Counted from the stretch's first letter, positions 12,690 to 26,500 are shown. The stretch: DNA of 64,000 nucleotides from Helicoverpa zea (GCF_022581195.2 NC_061463.1:11036001-11100000); one strand, 5' to 3'. The notes: generated from the sequence alone by a model not told the origin. Numbers and translations are program-made.

Positions 12690-13215
12690 TTCAAGTGCAG
12701 TATTGCTCTTGAAGTTCCACATCAGGTGTTCCAGATCTTCGATGTTTATACGTCAATAGAGAGTGCTTATCAGATTGAACCACTTTTGCTAAAACGTCAT
12801 GTCTTCATATGCTATAGTCTAGCTGGGCTCCTGGAGTTCCACATCAGGTGTTTTAGAGAGTGCTTATCAGATTGAATAACTTTTGCTAAAACGTCATAGT
12901 TCTATATGCTATAGTCTAGCTGGGCCCCTGGAGTTCCACATCAGGTGTTTTAGATCTTCAATTTGTATAAGTCAATAGAAAGTGCTTATCAAATTGAACA
13001 ACTTTTGCTAAAACGCCATACCTGTATATGGTACAGAGAAGCTGGGCTCTTGGGGTTCCACATCAGGTGTTCCAGATCTTAAAATTTATTATCTCAGCTG
13101 AAAATGCTCATCACATGAAACAATTTTTGCCATGGCATCATTTTTGTATCTCTTATAGTTTTGTTGGTCTGTTGGTGTTCTGCATCAGGTCTTCAAGTTT
13201 CGAAGATACATTATA
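12690..13215 (+). repeat. Degenerate minisatellite, about 122-bp unit, five units
   Basis: The anchor gttccacatcaggtgttc and variants recur near 12711, 12833, 12930, 13053 and 13174, giving spacings of about 122, 97, 123 and 121 bp. The second unit has an internal deletion. The array is followed by a conserved tail (atccgtccagtagttccgaa) and a (gacatacа-like) microsatellite at 13308-13340, so it looks like the internal array of a transposable element. Confidence 0.65.
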
Positions 13216-14409
13216 GCCTATATGTTGACCAGGCTTAATACTGATACAACAAAGAAAAAATCGTTGAAATCCGTCCAGTAGTTCCGAAGATTAGCGTGTA
13301 CAAACAAACAGACATACAGACATACAGACATACAGACAGAATTTTTTTTTTGGATTTGTGCTTCATTACTGTTTCTAAACCCCACCCAATTATTATTTTT
13401 TTAATATATTCAATGTACAGACACAGTTTTTTTACAGATTTATTATATGTATAGACTACTTGTACCTAACTAGTTGTCTAGTCAATAAATCGATTGTTAC
13501 CATGAAATAGTAATGACTATGCGACCTTTTAATGTTTGCACCTGTGGTTTTTCACTATAGAGATAGGTTATTACTGGTTTTTGTGTCAATTGTGAAGTTT
13601 TAGATAGGTTTTAGGGTTATATATAGGAAGTATATTTTATTTGAATTGTGATGTATTATATAATTAAGTAGTATGACTGAAGGACACTACTAAAGAACTA
13701 ATGGGCTACTGGAGTATGAAAGTTGTTCTCACCTGGAAGTGGAAAGAAATTAACTACTAAGGGTGCAGGCATTTATAAATAGTATCCTAGTCAATTATAG
13801 AAGAAAATATAGTTTTTGCATCAAGTTAAGAACTACCTGCTATGTATAAGTTTTAAATGAATATGAGAACGATATTGCAGCAAGTTGCATTATGTGCAAG
13901 TGTGTATTATGACGCATTGCTTACAAATAGCCCTCTTAAAATAGATTACCTACTGTATCTATAAATCATAACGATCAATACATTTTACCTACTGTACTTG
14001 TGACTGACGGCATATGTCGATGATTCATAGGCATTAGGGAGAATTTTATTTCTTTTTTTTTTAATAGTCATTTTTAATGAATTGAGCGTCTATGAACATT
14101 AGGCACGGAAGAAGGAAAATGAGCGGAGGTGCCAGGTCAGGCGCCCGTTTAGATCAAATACGTTATATAGGTCAAAAACAATCAGTTCCGAGTGAACTGA
14201 AGAGGCGTTCAGGTTTCTTGAGACATGTGGGTTCCAAAGAAGGTATTTAAGGGGGGAGACAGTAACGTTCCTCGTCTCCTGAACACCCGCATTTTGGCGC
14301 CCTATTTTCTAAGAAGATGATAACCTTTAATCCCACAAATTACTGAACTCTTCACCAGCATTTACCACCTTAACACGCCTTACTAAGACCTATTCTTTCT
14401 TGCCCACAG

Positions 14410-14566
14410 GCTCAGCAGTGGTGAGCGTATGCATGCGGCAGTTCGACGACGCGATCTCCATCACCGTTGCCATCATGATCGTGGTGACCGTGGCCTTCGT
14501 CCAGGAATATCGGTCTGAGAAGTCGCTCGAGGAGTTGAATAAGCTGGTGCCGCCATCTTGTAATTG
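14410..14566 (+). CDS. SPoCk: SPCA exon: helix M2 and start of actuator domain
   Basis: It begins after cttgcccacag with two bases finishing a codon. It encodes the hydrophobic M2 segment (ISITVAIMIVVTVAFVQEYR) and then the highly conserved stalk SEKSLEELNKLVPP. Donor g|GTAAGG, phase 2. Confidence 0.95.
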
Positions 14567-17500
14567 GTAAGGCTTTTTGATACTCACAGTCTGTTAGAGT
14601 TTGTGACGTCACTGGAAATGATTTGTTTAAAGTGAAAGAGGATGAATTGAATACTGAAATGGTGATTTTTGGGGATACTGTCCCATGTAAACGTTGACGA
14701 AATAAAATGCTCACTTTTATCTTGATGTAAATAAACGCTGTTGACTTTCAAATTGAAGTATGGGGTTTATTGTGCCCCTTAATTCCGTAACGAAAAATAA
14801 AGTTTATTGATGACGTTTTATTGTTTCATGTTATGGGCACTAAAATTAATGTGGTTTAGAATTTTTCCGTTACATTTTTTATTGATATTTAAAGCATCCT
14901 AGAAATTTTAACTGCATCACGGTTATTTTTATGATTTCACGATAAGTAATACTGAATTGTTTAAACCTAACCTTGTCGCACAAATAACCCATGCTTTGGA
15001 TTATTACCTATATGGTATTTTGCCCCCGAATGTGCACGTGCGGTTTTATGGAAATTCCTCCTTTTGGGCGGGGCTGGGAAAATCACACATTTGAATAATT
15101 CCTATATGAAGGGTCTGTCAGGGGTTGGAAAGGAATTTTAACACACCCTTGCTTATGATATCTATAGAATACTAACTGTTTCACGCGGTTTAACTCCATC
15201 TTTGACAAAAAATTACGAAACCTTTTGAAATTGAGCCCATAACAGTGTCAAGGGTCAAAAATTTATCTATTCTAAAAAACTTGTCAATTTTATATTCGTC
15301 ATTTATTATGCCATCTTTCTCTGTTTACTAATAAAACGGATAATCCTCTAATTTATATTCTACTAGCTCTCGCCCGCGGCTTCACCCTCGTCCCGTAGCC
15401 GGATGGTGACAAAACCTTCTCCCGGGTCTAACTTACCTCCCCTCTAATTTTCTGCCAAATCGGTCAAGCCGTTTTCATGTTGTGTCATTACAACGGAAAG
15501 CGGGTTTCATTTTTATATATATATATAGATAGATAACTCATACAATCCGCCTGATTACTAGGTACTTAATTAATGACTGTCGGTGACATTGCACGGAGAA
15601 TGTGCCATCTAGGTGATGTCCTCATAGCCGGAGGACATCACCTATAGATTATTATAGAATACTGTTTCTCGCGATTTCACACCATCCTTGATGAAATAAA
15701 ATAATATAACCGCATAACAGTGTCGAGGGTCATACAATTTTCCGTTCCTTTTATGACTTCAGAAAACTTAACAAACTCAAATATATTAGTTTTTCCCTAT
15801 AAACTAATAGAACGGATAATCCCCTATTACCAGGAATCTACTTGATTACTAGGTACTGATACTTGATACTTAATGAATGATAGTCGTTGACATTGGACGG
15901 AGATAGCGCCGTCTAGTGCCTGATTAAGCTTAATTGTTTTTATTGATTGGCTGTTATTGTTTGTGGCCTGTTATTATTGGTTTCGCGATGGTTATAAGTT
16001 CATTCGATGCTGGAATTAAGTGGATTAGTTTTGAAGAATATTGTTAAGATAGTTATTTCTTTTTATGTCTAATAATAAATAAAAGGATTTGACCCTCTTT
16101 GTAATTGGAATTCAAGACTCAATATATGCAATTAGAAGCTCTATAAAAAATCATCGTCTTTCAGTGTCTCTGTAATCAGAGTCAAAATAGGTTAATTTAC
16201 CCTATCGATAGGGAAGCCTACGATTACCTAATTTTATAAGTTTAAAGTATGATGTATAATTTGAAAGTTAAGTTGATGTAAACTGGATTTGAATTGAGAA
16301 GAGCAGTACTAAATGATTCTTTAGTTAGAAAATACGAAAAAAAAATTGTGTCTGTAGAAAAATGGCTTTAAATATCGTTAAAAAAGCGTTTTTAGGCATT
16401 TTTAGGTTGGTTTTTCTTCAAAACTAGAACTGCTAGAGCAATCCTGTGTTCTAGACTTCAATTCTGTGATAGATAATCTGCAAAAATTTATGTGTTTCAC
16501 CTTGGATGCAATAAAAAAGGAAAATTTTGTTGACTAGTGAAATCAGCAAATCAGTCTCTAAATCCCTCCAACCATATTTTTTTGACATTATGGTTTAAAT
16601 CTAGCTCTAAAGCCGGTACTTGTTAAATATCTTATAATAAGTTGGTACATACATGCTCAGCCCCTCGTAACTCAAACCAACCCAAAAATATTCTTAACAT
16701 TTAATTTCTCCCACAGTCTCCGAGAAGGCAGCCTCGAACATTTCCTGGCCCGAAACCTGGTACCAGGTGACATAGTCCACCTGAACATCGGTGACCGGGT
16801 TCCCGCAGACCTCAGGCTCTATGACTCCACAGACCTGGCGATCGATGAGTCCTCGTTCACTGGGGAAACGGAGCCAGCTGTTAAGAGTGTGCTCCCGAAT
16901 AAGGCAGCTGCGGGGAGGGTGAATAAGGATAACATTGCCTTCATGGGGACTTTGGTTAGGTGTGGTAATGCTAAGGTTTGTATTTTTTTCGAAGACGTAT
17001 TTCAATTTTTTTTTGATATTTGTATTGAAAATTAAAAATAAGAATTAAAATAAACACTCTTCTAATTTGGAGGCTTCTGACCATGATAGGACTTCTATTA
17101 GTCGTTCTAGTTAATTTTAGACGCTGGAACGTATGCCCTCTTATTATAAAACGCGGTATCAAATAAGTATCGGCTTTTGTACTACCTTTAATCCACCTTT
17201 AAGTACGACCTTGAAAAAACGTTATTACAAAACGCAGTTTATCGCAAGTCCTATTACTATCTGCAGTACAAAAGATAAACCATCGAGCCCCCTAGTTTAA
17301 CTGCAGTACTTAGTCGACAAACGTCAAATTCCGACATTATTTACTTTTGAGGTTATTTGTTTTGTGATGAAAAAAACGAAAGTGGATATAAATATGTGTG
17401 ATTTGGAATACTTGGATGTGTTAGAATACTATTGAGAGTGTCCGGGGACCCAACAGAATGCGTCATCGACAAAATCTCTTCAAATTACCTGACGACAATT

Positions 17501-20500
17501 TTCGATATAAATATCGATTTACGTTTTTCGAAATAATAGTCAATTGAATGCATGATGATAATCCAGGTTGATCCTATGATGCTCAACTGGGCTCGCCATA
17601 AAGTAAGTAGCCTTTACAGTGCAAGTAGGTTGCCAAAACATCCTAATTAATTGTATAAGAGTCAAAGTTTTTATTATGGATGTTTGTTTATGTTCCACGC
17701 ATAAACTACCACATAGATTTTGATGAAACTCCGAAAATATATCAGATTATCATACAGTCTATTGTTTATTTACAGATTCAAGACTATTTTGGCGTTTTGC
17801 ACGCCGTATCTCTGCCAGTAATATGCAATGTTTGTAAAAGACTGGAAGCTTGCTAAAATGTAGAAAAATGCCTAGATGAGAAAGGGAACAAGATTGTGTG
17901 ATGAAGAACAGTGTCCAACATGTATCAGTGCATTTGACTGTATAAATAGACATCGGAATAAAATATAATTTTCTACTTTTATGTTGTTTCAAATGTTTCA
18001 TTTTCTTTTGGTAATTTAATGCACACGATATTCTGTGTGTAAGTTATTGTGCACTTAATTTTGAAGAGGTTCTAATTAGATGCACAACGTCTTATTTAAT
18101 CATTTAAATCGGGATGAAAATAATCCAAATTATTTCTAACCTAAAAACAAAACATAACTCGGAAACGCGCGCTGACGTTCCGTTATACGCGCAAACTCGA
18201 TAGTTGTTTAAAAGAGAATAATTGGATCATATGTATATCGTTAAAAGATACTAGAAATATAAAATTACCTTTAAATAATAAAAAGTAATATTTTCAACTG
18301 CAGAGATATTTTTTTTATTATCATAGTTATTTATTTTTCATCAAAATAGACTTAACAAAATAATGTAAAAAGGAACTGCGCATAGAATTCGGAACGATTG
18401 AACGAATGATTTAAATATTTGTTGCTTATAATCTGTGGATATTATTTGAACCATAGACAAATCGAAGTACTAAACAGTCTTCTCTTAGTCTACGTTTTGT
18501 AATAAGGATGTGAAGACTATCGTAAGTACCGTAACAAACCAAGACGTCTTCAGTCGGGTTTAAACCACTACTTGCGGCAGTTTTTATAATAAGAGGGATG
18601 AAGTGCGTAAATTGTTACGATTTAAAAAACAATAAGGAAAAGTTAACCTCTTATCTATTTTGTTAAAAGCAATCGGCTAGAAGCCTAATTTCCTACAATT
18701 AATAAAAAAGTCTTAAGATTTAATACATGAAAGCATAATGTTTTAAAGTATTCATTATTTACAGGGCATTGTAGTAAGCACAGGCGAGCGCTCAGAATTC
18801 GGCGATATCTTCCGAATGATGCAAGCGGAGGAAGCTCCAAAGACTCCCCTACAAAAATCCATGGATACCCTCGGAGCTCAACTGTCCATGTACTCCTTCT
18901 GCATCATCGGGTTCATCATGGTGACTGGCTGGCTGCAGGGCAAGGCTTTGCAGGACATGTTTACAATCAGCGTCAGTTTGGCTGTCGCTGCTATTCCTGA
19001 AGGTGGGTGGAATATGTTGTAGGTATTTTTTTTGAAATTGTAGGTAATGTTGCTGTGAAGGTAGCTTTGTAAGCGTTCCTGCTTACATATCTATATATAT
19101 ATCTTATTTCTGTAGTCCGGCACTGTGCCATGGTCACCATGCCAGACTGCCAAACTGAGGGTCCCGTGTTTGATTCCTGGTATGTTAACATTTGTGTGAT
19201 GAGCATGTTTGATGACAGTGTCTTTCTTGTACCCGTAGACAAGCAGGTTCATTTTCGAAAAAGAGCACCACTTAAAATGGGCTGAACATCTAGACACACT
19301 TGTCCAATAATAAATTCATTCTAGTATATTCTAGAACATTCCTAAAAACAAACATTGTCTTCCAGGTCTCCCGATCGTGGTGACCGTGACCCTGGCTCTC
19401 GGCGTGATGCGTATGGCCAAGAGGAATGCGATCGTGAAGAAACTGCCCACCGTCGAGACTCTTGGATGCGTCAATGTCATCTGCAGCGATAAGACTGGTT
19501 AGTAGGAATTAATGCTCTATTTTCTTAGTGATAGGGTCTAGATTTGATTGAACTTTTTAACTGTTAAGGGCTTATTTTTAATTGTGGATTACATCTTTAC
19601 AATTTGAAACTGAAATTAGTTTGATAGAAATATAGGTAGGTAAGGCAAAAGGTGTTTTACTGTCCTATTAACGTTGTGGTCTTTGTAAAAGAAATTATAT
19701 CTATTTCCAAAGGAGGAAACTTACTCATGCATGACATAAACCTTAGTAAAGACCTTTAAACTTCAAACGGCACTTAATTGTAAGTGGTACTTAATGATAC
19801 CTTAGCATTGATGAGTTGGCCGTATACTTGAAAATGTAATACTATGTAATGTTGTATTCTTGTTCCGTTACGAATAGTTCCAGTTTCAATCGGAAAGTGT
19901 ATTCTTGTTCCGATACAAATAGTTTCAGTTTCAATGGCAGAGTTTTGTGGGAATTACATATTTAATTCCTTTTGAGTGATTTGTTTTTCTGCAAATCGAA
20001 GCAATGTATGTACGACGTACGGTTTACCTTAAAAACCGGTTAAGTCAGATAATTGCGCACATACATAACGCTGTCCCCACCGAATAATATCGTAATCGAT
20101 TATTACGATAGAAGTGCTTTTATGGGGAATTATTGTTCTAGAGGTGCGATTACACCCTGTGAATTTTTTTCACGTGATTCATGCTATTACTTTTTGAGTT
20201 AGACATTTTGTAATGAATTTACCCATAGTATTCTACTCTAAATATTTACTCTAAATATTTCAGTAAACCGTTATTACAAACTTATTCAAGTAGAAAAAAT
20301 AAAACTGATTTCGGTAAAGCATGTTACCATATTATTCGTGTTTACTGTGACCACAATAGATTGTTATGACCAGTGAATACTATGGCAATAATAAGTTACC
20401 ATTATAATGAACATCGCTACTTTACAGTCAAGACAATCGCAATGGACTATTGCTGTTTAGGTTGTCATTGTCAACAATTTACATGAATAAAATCGTATTG

Positions 20501-23500
20501 TGCATTATGGTTCAAAATTGTGTTCCATTTCTGGTAATATATATTTTTAGCTATAACTTAATGAGAATAAATCCAATATTTATTTATATGACAAATAAAT
20601 ATTTAAGAAAAAAAAGCCATTTTTTGATATACCAACGATGTTGCTATGTAAATCTGTTAAGAAGTTATAAGCAAAAAACGGTTTTTTATTTTTCCTGTAA
20701 AATTTTAAGTTTTTGGTTACGATATTATTCGTTGGGGACGGCGATTACAAGTCTAACTGAGTGCTCACTTTTTAAAGTCGTTTAAAATAGTAGCAAAAAA
20801 CTTACGTTCCTATTCATTCCATTTCTGAGGGACCTTCTTCCATTTAATTTAAATAATTGCAAGGTTTTAGCATCTCTGCAAAATATTATATCAATCGGAT
20901 CAGCCGTTTTAACTTAAAAGCTTAACCGATGGACAGATCGAGTACTTCGCATTTGGTATATTAACATGAATTCTAAACCTTATTTTGTCAACAGGAACAT
21001 TAACAAAGAACGAGATGACAGTGACAACAATATCTACATCAGGCGGCCATATTGCTGAAGTGACGGGTACCGGGTACAACGCTTGCGGTGACATACAGTT
21101 ACGCGCGTACAAGGGACGCGATCTAGACGTCGCTAGGATGGCTGTCAATACTATGTTAGAGGTATATATAATAGCTATTTACATAATTATTGTTATTAGA
21201 ATAGTTTATAATAAGGGACAGTGAATTATATCGACGTTGGGCGGCCATATTCCCGAAGTGACGGGCACCGGGTACAACGCATGCGGCGACATACAGTTAC
21301 GCGCGTACAAGGGACGCGATCTAGACGTCGCTAGGATGGCTGTCAATACCATGTTAGATGTATGGCATTTTAGCTTTGATTGAAAACTAGCTTTCCCTTG
21401 AGATTAGTCTGATTTGTAGTTGTAAAAACCAGTATTTTTAGAGGCAGTATAGATAAGTGTGTGAAACGTAAGTGATGTGATGAATTTATCATAAGGTATA
21501 GGTAGTATCGACATGAAAGTCGATCGTAGGTATACATCGATTCTGTAACCAAGTCTTTTGTCGTTTCCTTATTATTGTAGATCCACTCAGCTACCATTAA
21601 TTTTCAAATTGTTTTGACCTTAATTTGTGCGTCATTTCTTTCAGTAATATCGCCAAGCATTTTCACAAAAAGAGCCTTTATTTCAAACAAAACTTGTTGT
21701 TGTGACTAAAATCTTATTATTAATTCTTCTTACATTAGAATTACCTACCAATAAATAAATGTGTATTCCCTCCCCAGGTGGGAGTGCTATGCAACAACGC
21801 GACTCTCCGTGACGAGGCGCTGTACGGGCAGCCCACCGAAGGAGCTCTGCTCGCCTGTGCGCTCAAGAACGGCATGCGGGACGTCAGAGAGGATTACAAT
21901 CGATTGCATGAAATTCCTTTCAGGTAACACATCCTTAAGGCTAAGATTCAATATAAAGTTTTTGCCTTTCCAGCAAGAAATTGGTGAAAATTCCAATTAA
22001 AAAAAAATTGTCAGATGGGCAATGGAAAGTGACACAGTTATAGTTATAACCATTCTCCGCATTACTACACGATATAATGAAAATGCGCTCATTCTATTAT
22101 GCTCTTTATGTTGCTTACTCAAACGTTACTTAACTTTCAAGTTTTACTTAAAAGTATGTACGTTGCGAAACGTAAGTGTGACAGAACAGTCCTTAAAATT
22201 GTGTGGCATTTCAGCACTCGATCGTAAGTCGCTCACACAATACACCAAAAACAAACATTAAAAAAAAAATATGCTCACATTTGTTTTTTCTTTCCAGCTC
22301 CGAAACTAAAATGATGGTAGTGAAATGCGCCCCTAAATTCTCTGACGGCAAATTGAAAGAAGAAGTGTTCGTAAAGGGAGCCATCGAGAAAGTTCTACCG
22401 CTATGCACTCAGTACATCGATAGCAGCGGCAACTATGCGCCCATGACTAAGGAGAAACAAAACGACTTTATCGGCGAGGCTTATAATATTGCTAGGATGG
22501 GTGAGTTGAGATTTTAAAAATAAATAGTTATAGTTTTTTGATGTGTGGTAGTGAAAAATATTGAAATGGATTTTTATTTCAATAAAATAGTGTCTATTTT
22601 TAGGCAGACTCTACATTGGGTCCAATTTCCCCTTGGTATTTTTTGTGTCCTTTAGATTTTTATTAAATTGCGATGCGGCGTGAATTGACAAGAACGTGAT
22701 GCTTCGTATATTCGCGTGAATTGCGTCACAACCTCGCATCGCAGTGGCATCGTACCGCGGTTGCGTCATAACGCTCACACAACACACTGATCAACTTATA
22801 TTTTATTTCCCAGGTCTCCGCATCATAGCCCTATGCCGCGGTCCTCGAGTAGAGTCCCTCGTGTACACTGGAGTATGCGGCATATGTGACCCGCCGCGTG
22901 ACGGCGTACGTGACGCCGTGGCCACGCTCGCACGTGCCAGCGTCGACGTCAAGATGGTGACGGGCGATGCCAGGCCCACTGCGCTTGCTGTCGGTATGTA
23001 TGTGTAGTGCACGTGACGCCGTGGCCACGCTCGCACGTGCCAGCGTCGACGTCAAGATGGTGACGGGCGATGCCAGGCCCACTGCGCTTGCTGTCGGTAT
23101 GTATGTGTAGTGCACGTGACGCCGTGGCCACGCTCGCACGTGCCAGCGTCGACGTCAAGATGGTGACGGGCGATGCCAGGCCCACTGCGCTTGCTGTCGG
23201 TATGTATGTGTAGTGCACGTGACGCCGTGGCCACGCTCGCACGTGCCAGCGTCGACGTCAAGATGGTGACGGGCGATGCCAGGCCCACTGCGCTTGCTGT
23301 CGGTATGTATGTGTAGTGCACGTGACGCCGTGGCCACGCTCGCACGTGCCAGCGTCGACGTCAAGATGGTGACGGGCGATGCCAGGCCCACTGCGCTTGC
23401 TGTCGGTATGTATGTGTAGTGCACGTGACGCCGTGGCCACGCTCGCACGTGCCAGCGTCGACGTCAAGATGGTGACGGGCGATGCCAGGCCCACTGCGCT

Positions 23501-26500
23501 TGCTGTCGGTATGTATGTGTAGTGCACGTGACGCCGTGGCCACGCTCGCACGTGCCAGCGTCGACGTCAAGATGGTGACGGGCGATGCCAGGCCCACTGC
23601 GCTTGCTGTCGGTATGTATGTGTAGTGCACGTGACGCCGTGGCCACGCTCGCACGTGCCAGCGTCGACGTCAAGATGGTGACGGGCGATGCCAGGCCCAC
23701 TGCGCTTGCTGTCGGTATGTATGTGTAGTGCACGTGACGCCGTGGCCACGCTCGCACGTGCCAGCGTCGACGTCAAGATGGTGACGGGCGATGCCAGGCC
23801 CACTGCGCTTGCTGTCGGTATGTATGTGTAGTGCACGTGACGCCGTGGCCACGCTCGCACGTGCCAGCGTCGACGTCAAGATGGTGACGGGCGATGCCAG
23901 GCCCACTGCGCTTGCTGTCGGTATGTATGTGTAGTGCACGTGACGCCGTGGCCACGCTCGCACGTGCCAGCGTCGACGTCAAGATGGTGACGGGCGATGC
24001 CAGGCCCACTGCGCTTGCTGTCGGTATGTATGTGTAGTGCACGTGACGCCGTGGCCACGCTCGCACGTGCCAGCGTCGACGTCAAGATGGTGACGGGCGA
24101 TGCCAGGCCCACTGCGCTTGCTGTCGGTATGTATGTGTAGTGCACGTGACGCCGTGGCCACGCTCGCACGTGCCAGCGTCGACGTCAAGATGGTGACGGG
24201 CGATGCCAGGCCCACTGCGCTTGCTGTCGGTATGTATGTGTAGTGCACGTGACGCCGTGGCCACGCTCGCACGTGCCAGCGTCGACGTCAAGATGGTGAC
24301 GGGCGATGCCAGGCCCACTGCGCTTGCTGTCGGTATGTATGTGTAGTGCACGTGACGCCGTGGCCACGCTCGCACGTGCCAGCGTCGATGTCAAGATGGT
24401 GACGGGCGATGCCAGGCCCACTGCGCTTGCTGTCGGTATGTATGTGTAGTGCACGTGACGCCGTGGCCACGCTCGCACGTGCCAGCGTCGACGTCAAGAT
24501 GGTGACGGGCGATGCCAGGCCCACTGCGCTTGCTGTCGGTATGTATGTGTAGTGCACGTGACGCCGTGGCCACGCTCGCACGTGCCAGCGTCGACGTCAA
24601 GATGGTGACGGGCGATGCCAGGCCCACTGCGCTTGCTGTCGGTATGTATGTGTAGTGCACGTGACGCCGTGGCCACGCTCGCACGTGCCAGCGTCGACGT
24701 CAAGATGATGACGGGCGATGCCAGGCCCACTGCGCTTGCTGTCGGTATGTATGTGTAGTGCACGTGACGCCGTGGCCACGCTCGCACGTGCCAGCGTCGA
24801 CGTCAAGATGGTGACGGGCGATGCCAGGCCCACTGCGCTTGCTGTCGGTATGTATGTGTAGTGCACGTGACGCCGTGGCCACGCTCGCACGTGCCAGCGT
24901 CGACGTCAAGATGGTGACGGGCGATGCCAGGCCCACTGCGCTTGCTGTCGGTATGTATGTGTAGTGCACGTGACGCCGTGGCCACGCTCGCACGTGCCAG
25001 CGTCGACGTCAAGATGGTGACGGGCGATGCCAGGCCCACTGCGCTTGCTGTCGGTATGTATGTGTAGTGCACGTGACGCCGTGGCCACGCTCGCACGTGC
25101 CAGCGTCGACGTCAAGATGGTGACGGGCGATGCCAGGCCCACTGCGCTTGCTGTCGGTATGTATGTGTAGTGCACGTGACGCCGTGGCCACGCTCGCACG
25201 TGCCAGCGTCGACGTCAAGATGGTGACGGGCGATGCCAGGCCCACTGCGCTTGCTGTCGGTATGTATGTGTAGTGCACGTGACGCCGTGGCCACGCTCGC
25301 ACGTGCCAGCGTCGACGTCAAGATGGTGACGGGCGATGCCAGGCCCACTGCGCTTGCTGTCGGTATGTATCTATTCAACATACACAGTCCTTCTAGGCAC
25401 AAGTTTACTACAATTGACTGTGACCTTGGTATATAAAGGGCTCTGGAAAAAACATGGTTTGTTTTAGTCGGTAAGAGTCTGACACTTTCTCACGCTGCAC
25501 CCACAGCGGTCATTCGATGATTACCCACTAAAAAGTCGGATGCAAAAACTCCCCAACGTCATATGTCAGTTATAACTGTTTTTTTTTTCTGCTATATAAA
25601 CATATTACTGTGTATGTTATTTCAGCTTTTAAAATTATATTCCCAGCAAAATCAACTCAATTCTTTGTCTATTCCAGCACAAATGGTTGGCTTGGACGTC
25701 CTACACTCGCAGTCGCTGGCCGGCGATCAGCTGGACGCCATGTCTGACGAAGAATTGGATAGGATGATTGACACCGTAAGTTTATTTCAGTTTCTTTTAA
25801 ATTATGTCTAGAAGAATCAGTTATATCATCAATATAAAATGTTAGCTAAATGTATGTGTTTAAATTACGATTTTATTCTAAAATAAAAAATACATATTTG
25901 CATTGTAAACAATGTTTTTGTTTCCAGGTAAGCGTATTCTACAGGGTGACTCCAAAACATAAGCTGGCTATTGTGAAGTCACTACAAAGGGTTGGCAACA
26001 TTGTAGGCATGACAGGTACGTACTACATTAAGGGCATAAGAATAGCAATTTATTTTCTGAGATGAAAACTGTACAAATTACGGTTACATCATCGAACTAA
26101 CTTCTCAAAAGAACACTCCGACAAGCCAATACATTTGTGTATTCTATTCATATATAAAATTCGACTTTTTTTTTACTGATCCTTCTTTCAAATTTTGTCG
26201 ACAAATAAATACTTCATATTAAATAACACTTAATTATCCAACACAATTTTTCTGCAAAATTCACTTTTTTCCTGACACTTCTTTTAAATCACACAGCTGA
26301 ATAATATTTAGAATATCGTCCTATTCAATTGTCTAGGCGACGGCGTGAACGACGGTGTGGCACTGAAGCGAGCGGACATCGGCATCGCGATGGGCCGCAA
26401 CGGCACCGACGTGTGCAAGGAGGCCGCCGATATGATACTCGTCGACGATGATTTCGCTACTATTATGTGAGTTTCTTATATTGTCTTGTTGAAAATATTA

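Larger units (their letters stand above)
1..14409. other. Upstream region without supportable coding exons
   Basis: AT-rich sequence with scattered repeats, listed separately. The next gene opens at 14410 inside its second membrane helix, so at least one upstream exon must exist. I searched this stretch for the missing SPCA N-terminus (the W-K-K-Y...N-P-L-I-L-L-L type segment before helix 2) and did not find it. The region is therefore either one very large 5' intron or mostly intergenic with the N-terminal exons before the window. Open frames here are short, AT-driven and unlike any family I recognise. Confidence 0.6.

Noticed and set aside
14390..14714. Minus-strand frames opposite the first visible SPCA exon
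   Set aside because: The plus strand encodes a conserved membrane helix and stalk with correct splice sites; the reverse frames have no recognisable content.
20450..20785. 111-codon plus-strand frame in an SPCA intron
   Set aside because: Very AT-rich (Phe/Ile/Tyr/Lys) with no motif; lies between well-defined exons.
22803..25402. A ladder of overlapping 97-codon minus-strand frames
   Set aside because: They are the reverse reading of the 103-bp tandem array, identical every 103 bp; shadows of an SPCA exon, not genes.
25233..25436. Plus-strand frame starting in the last array unit
   Set aside because: It is the exon-derived frame running into the intron; no acceptor precedes it, so it is not an independent exon.
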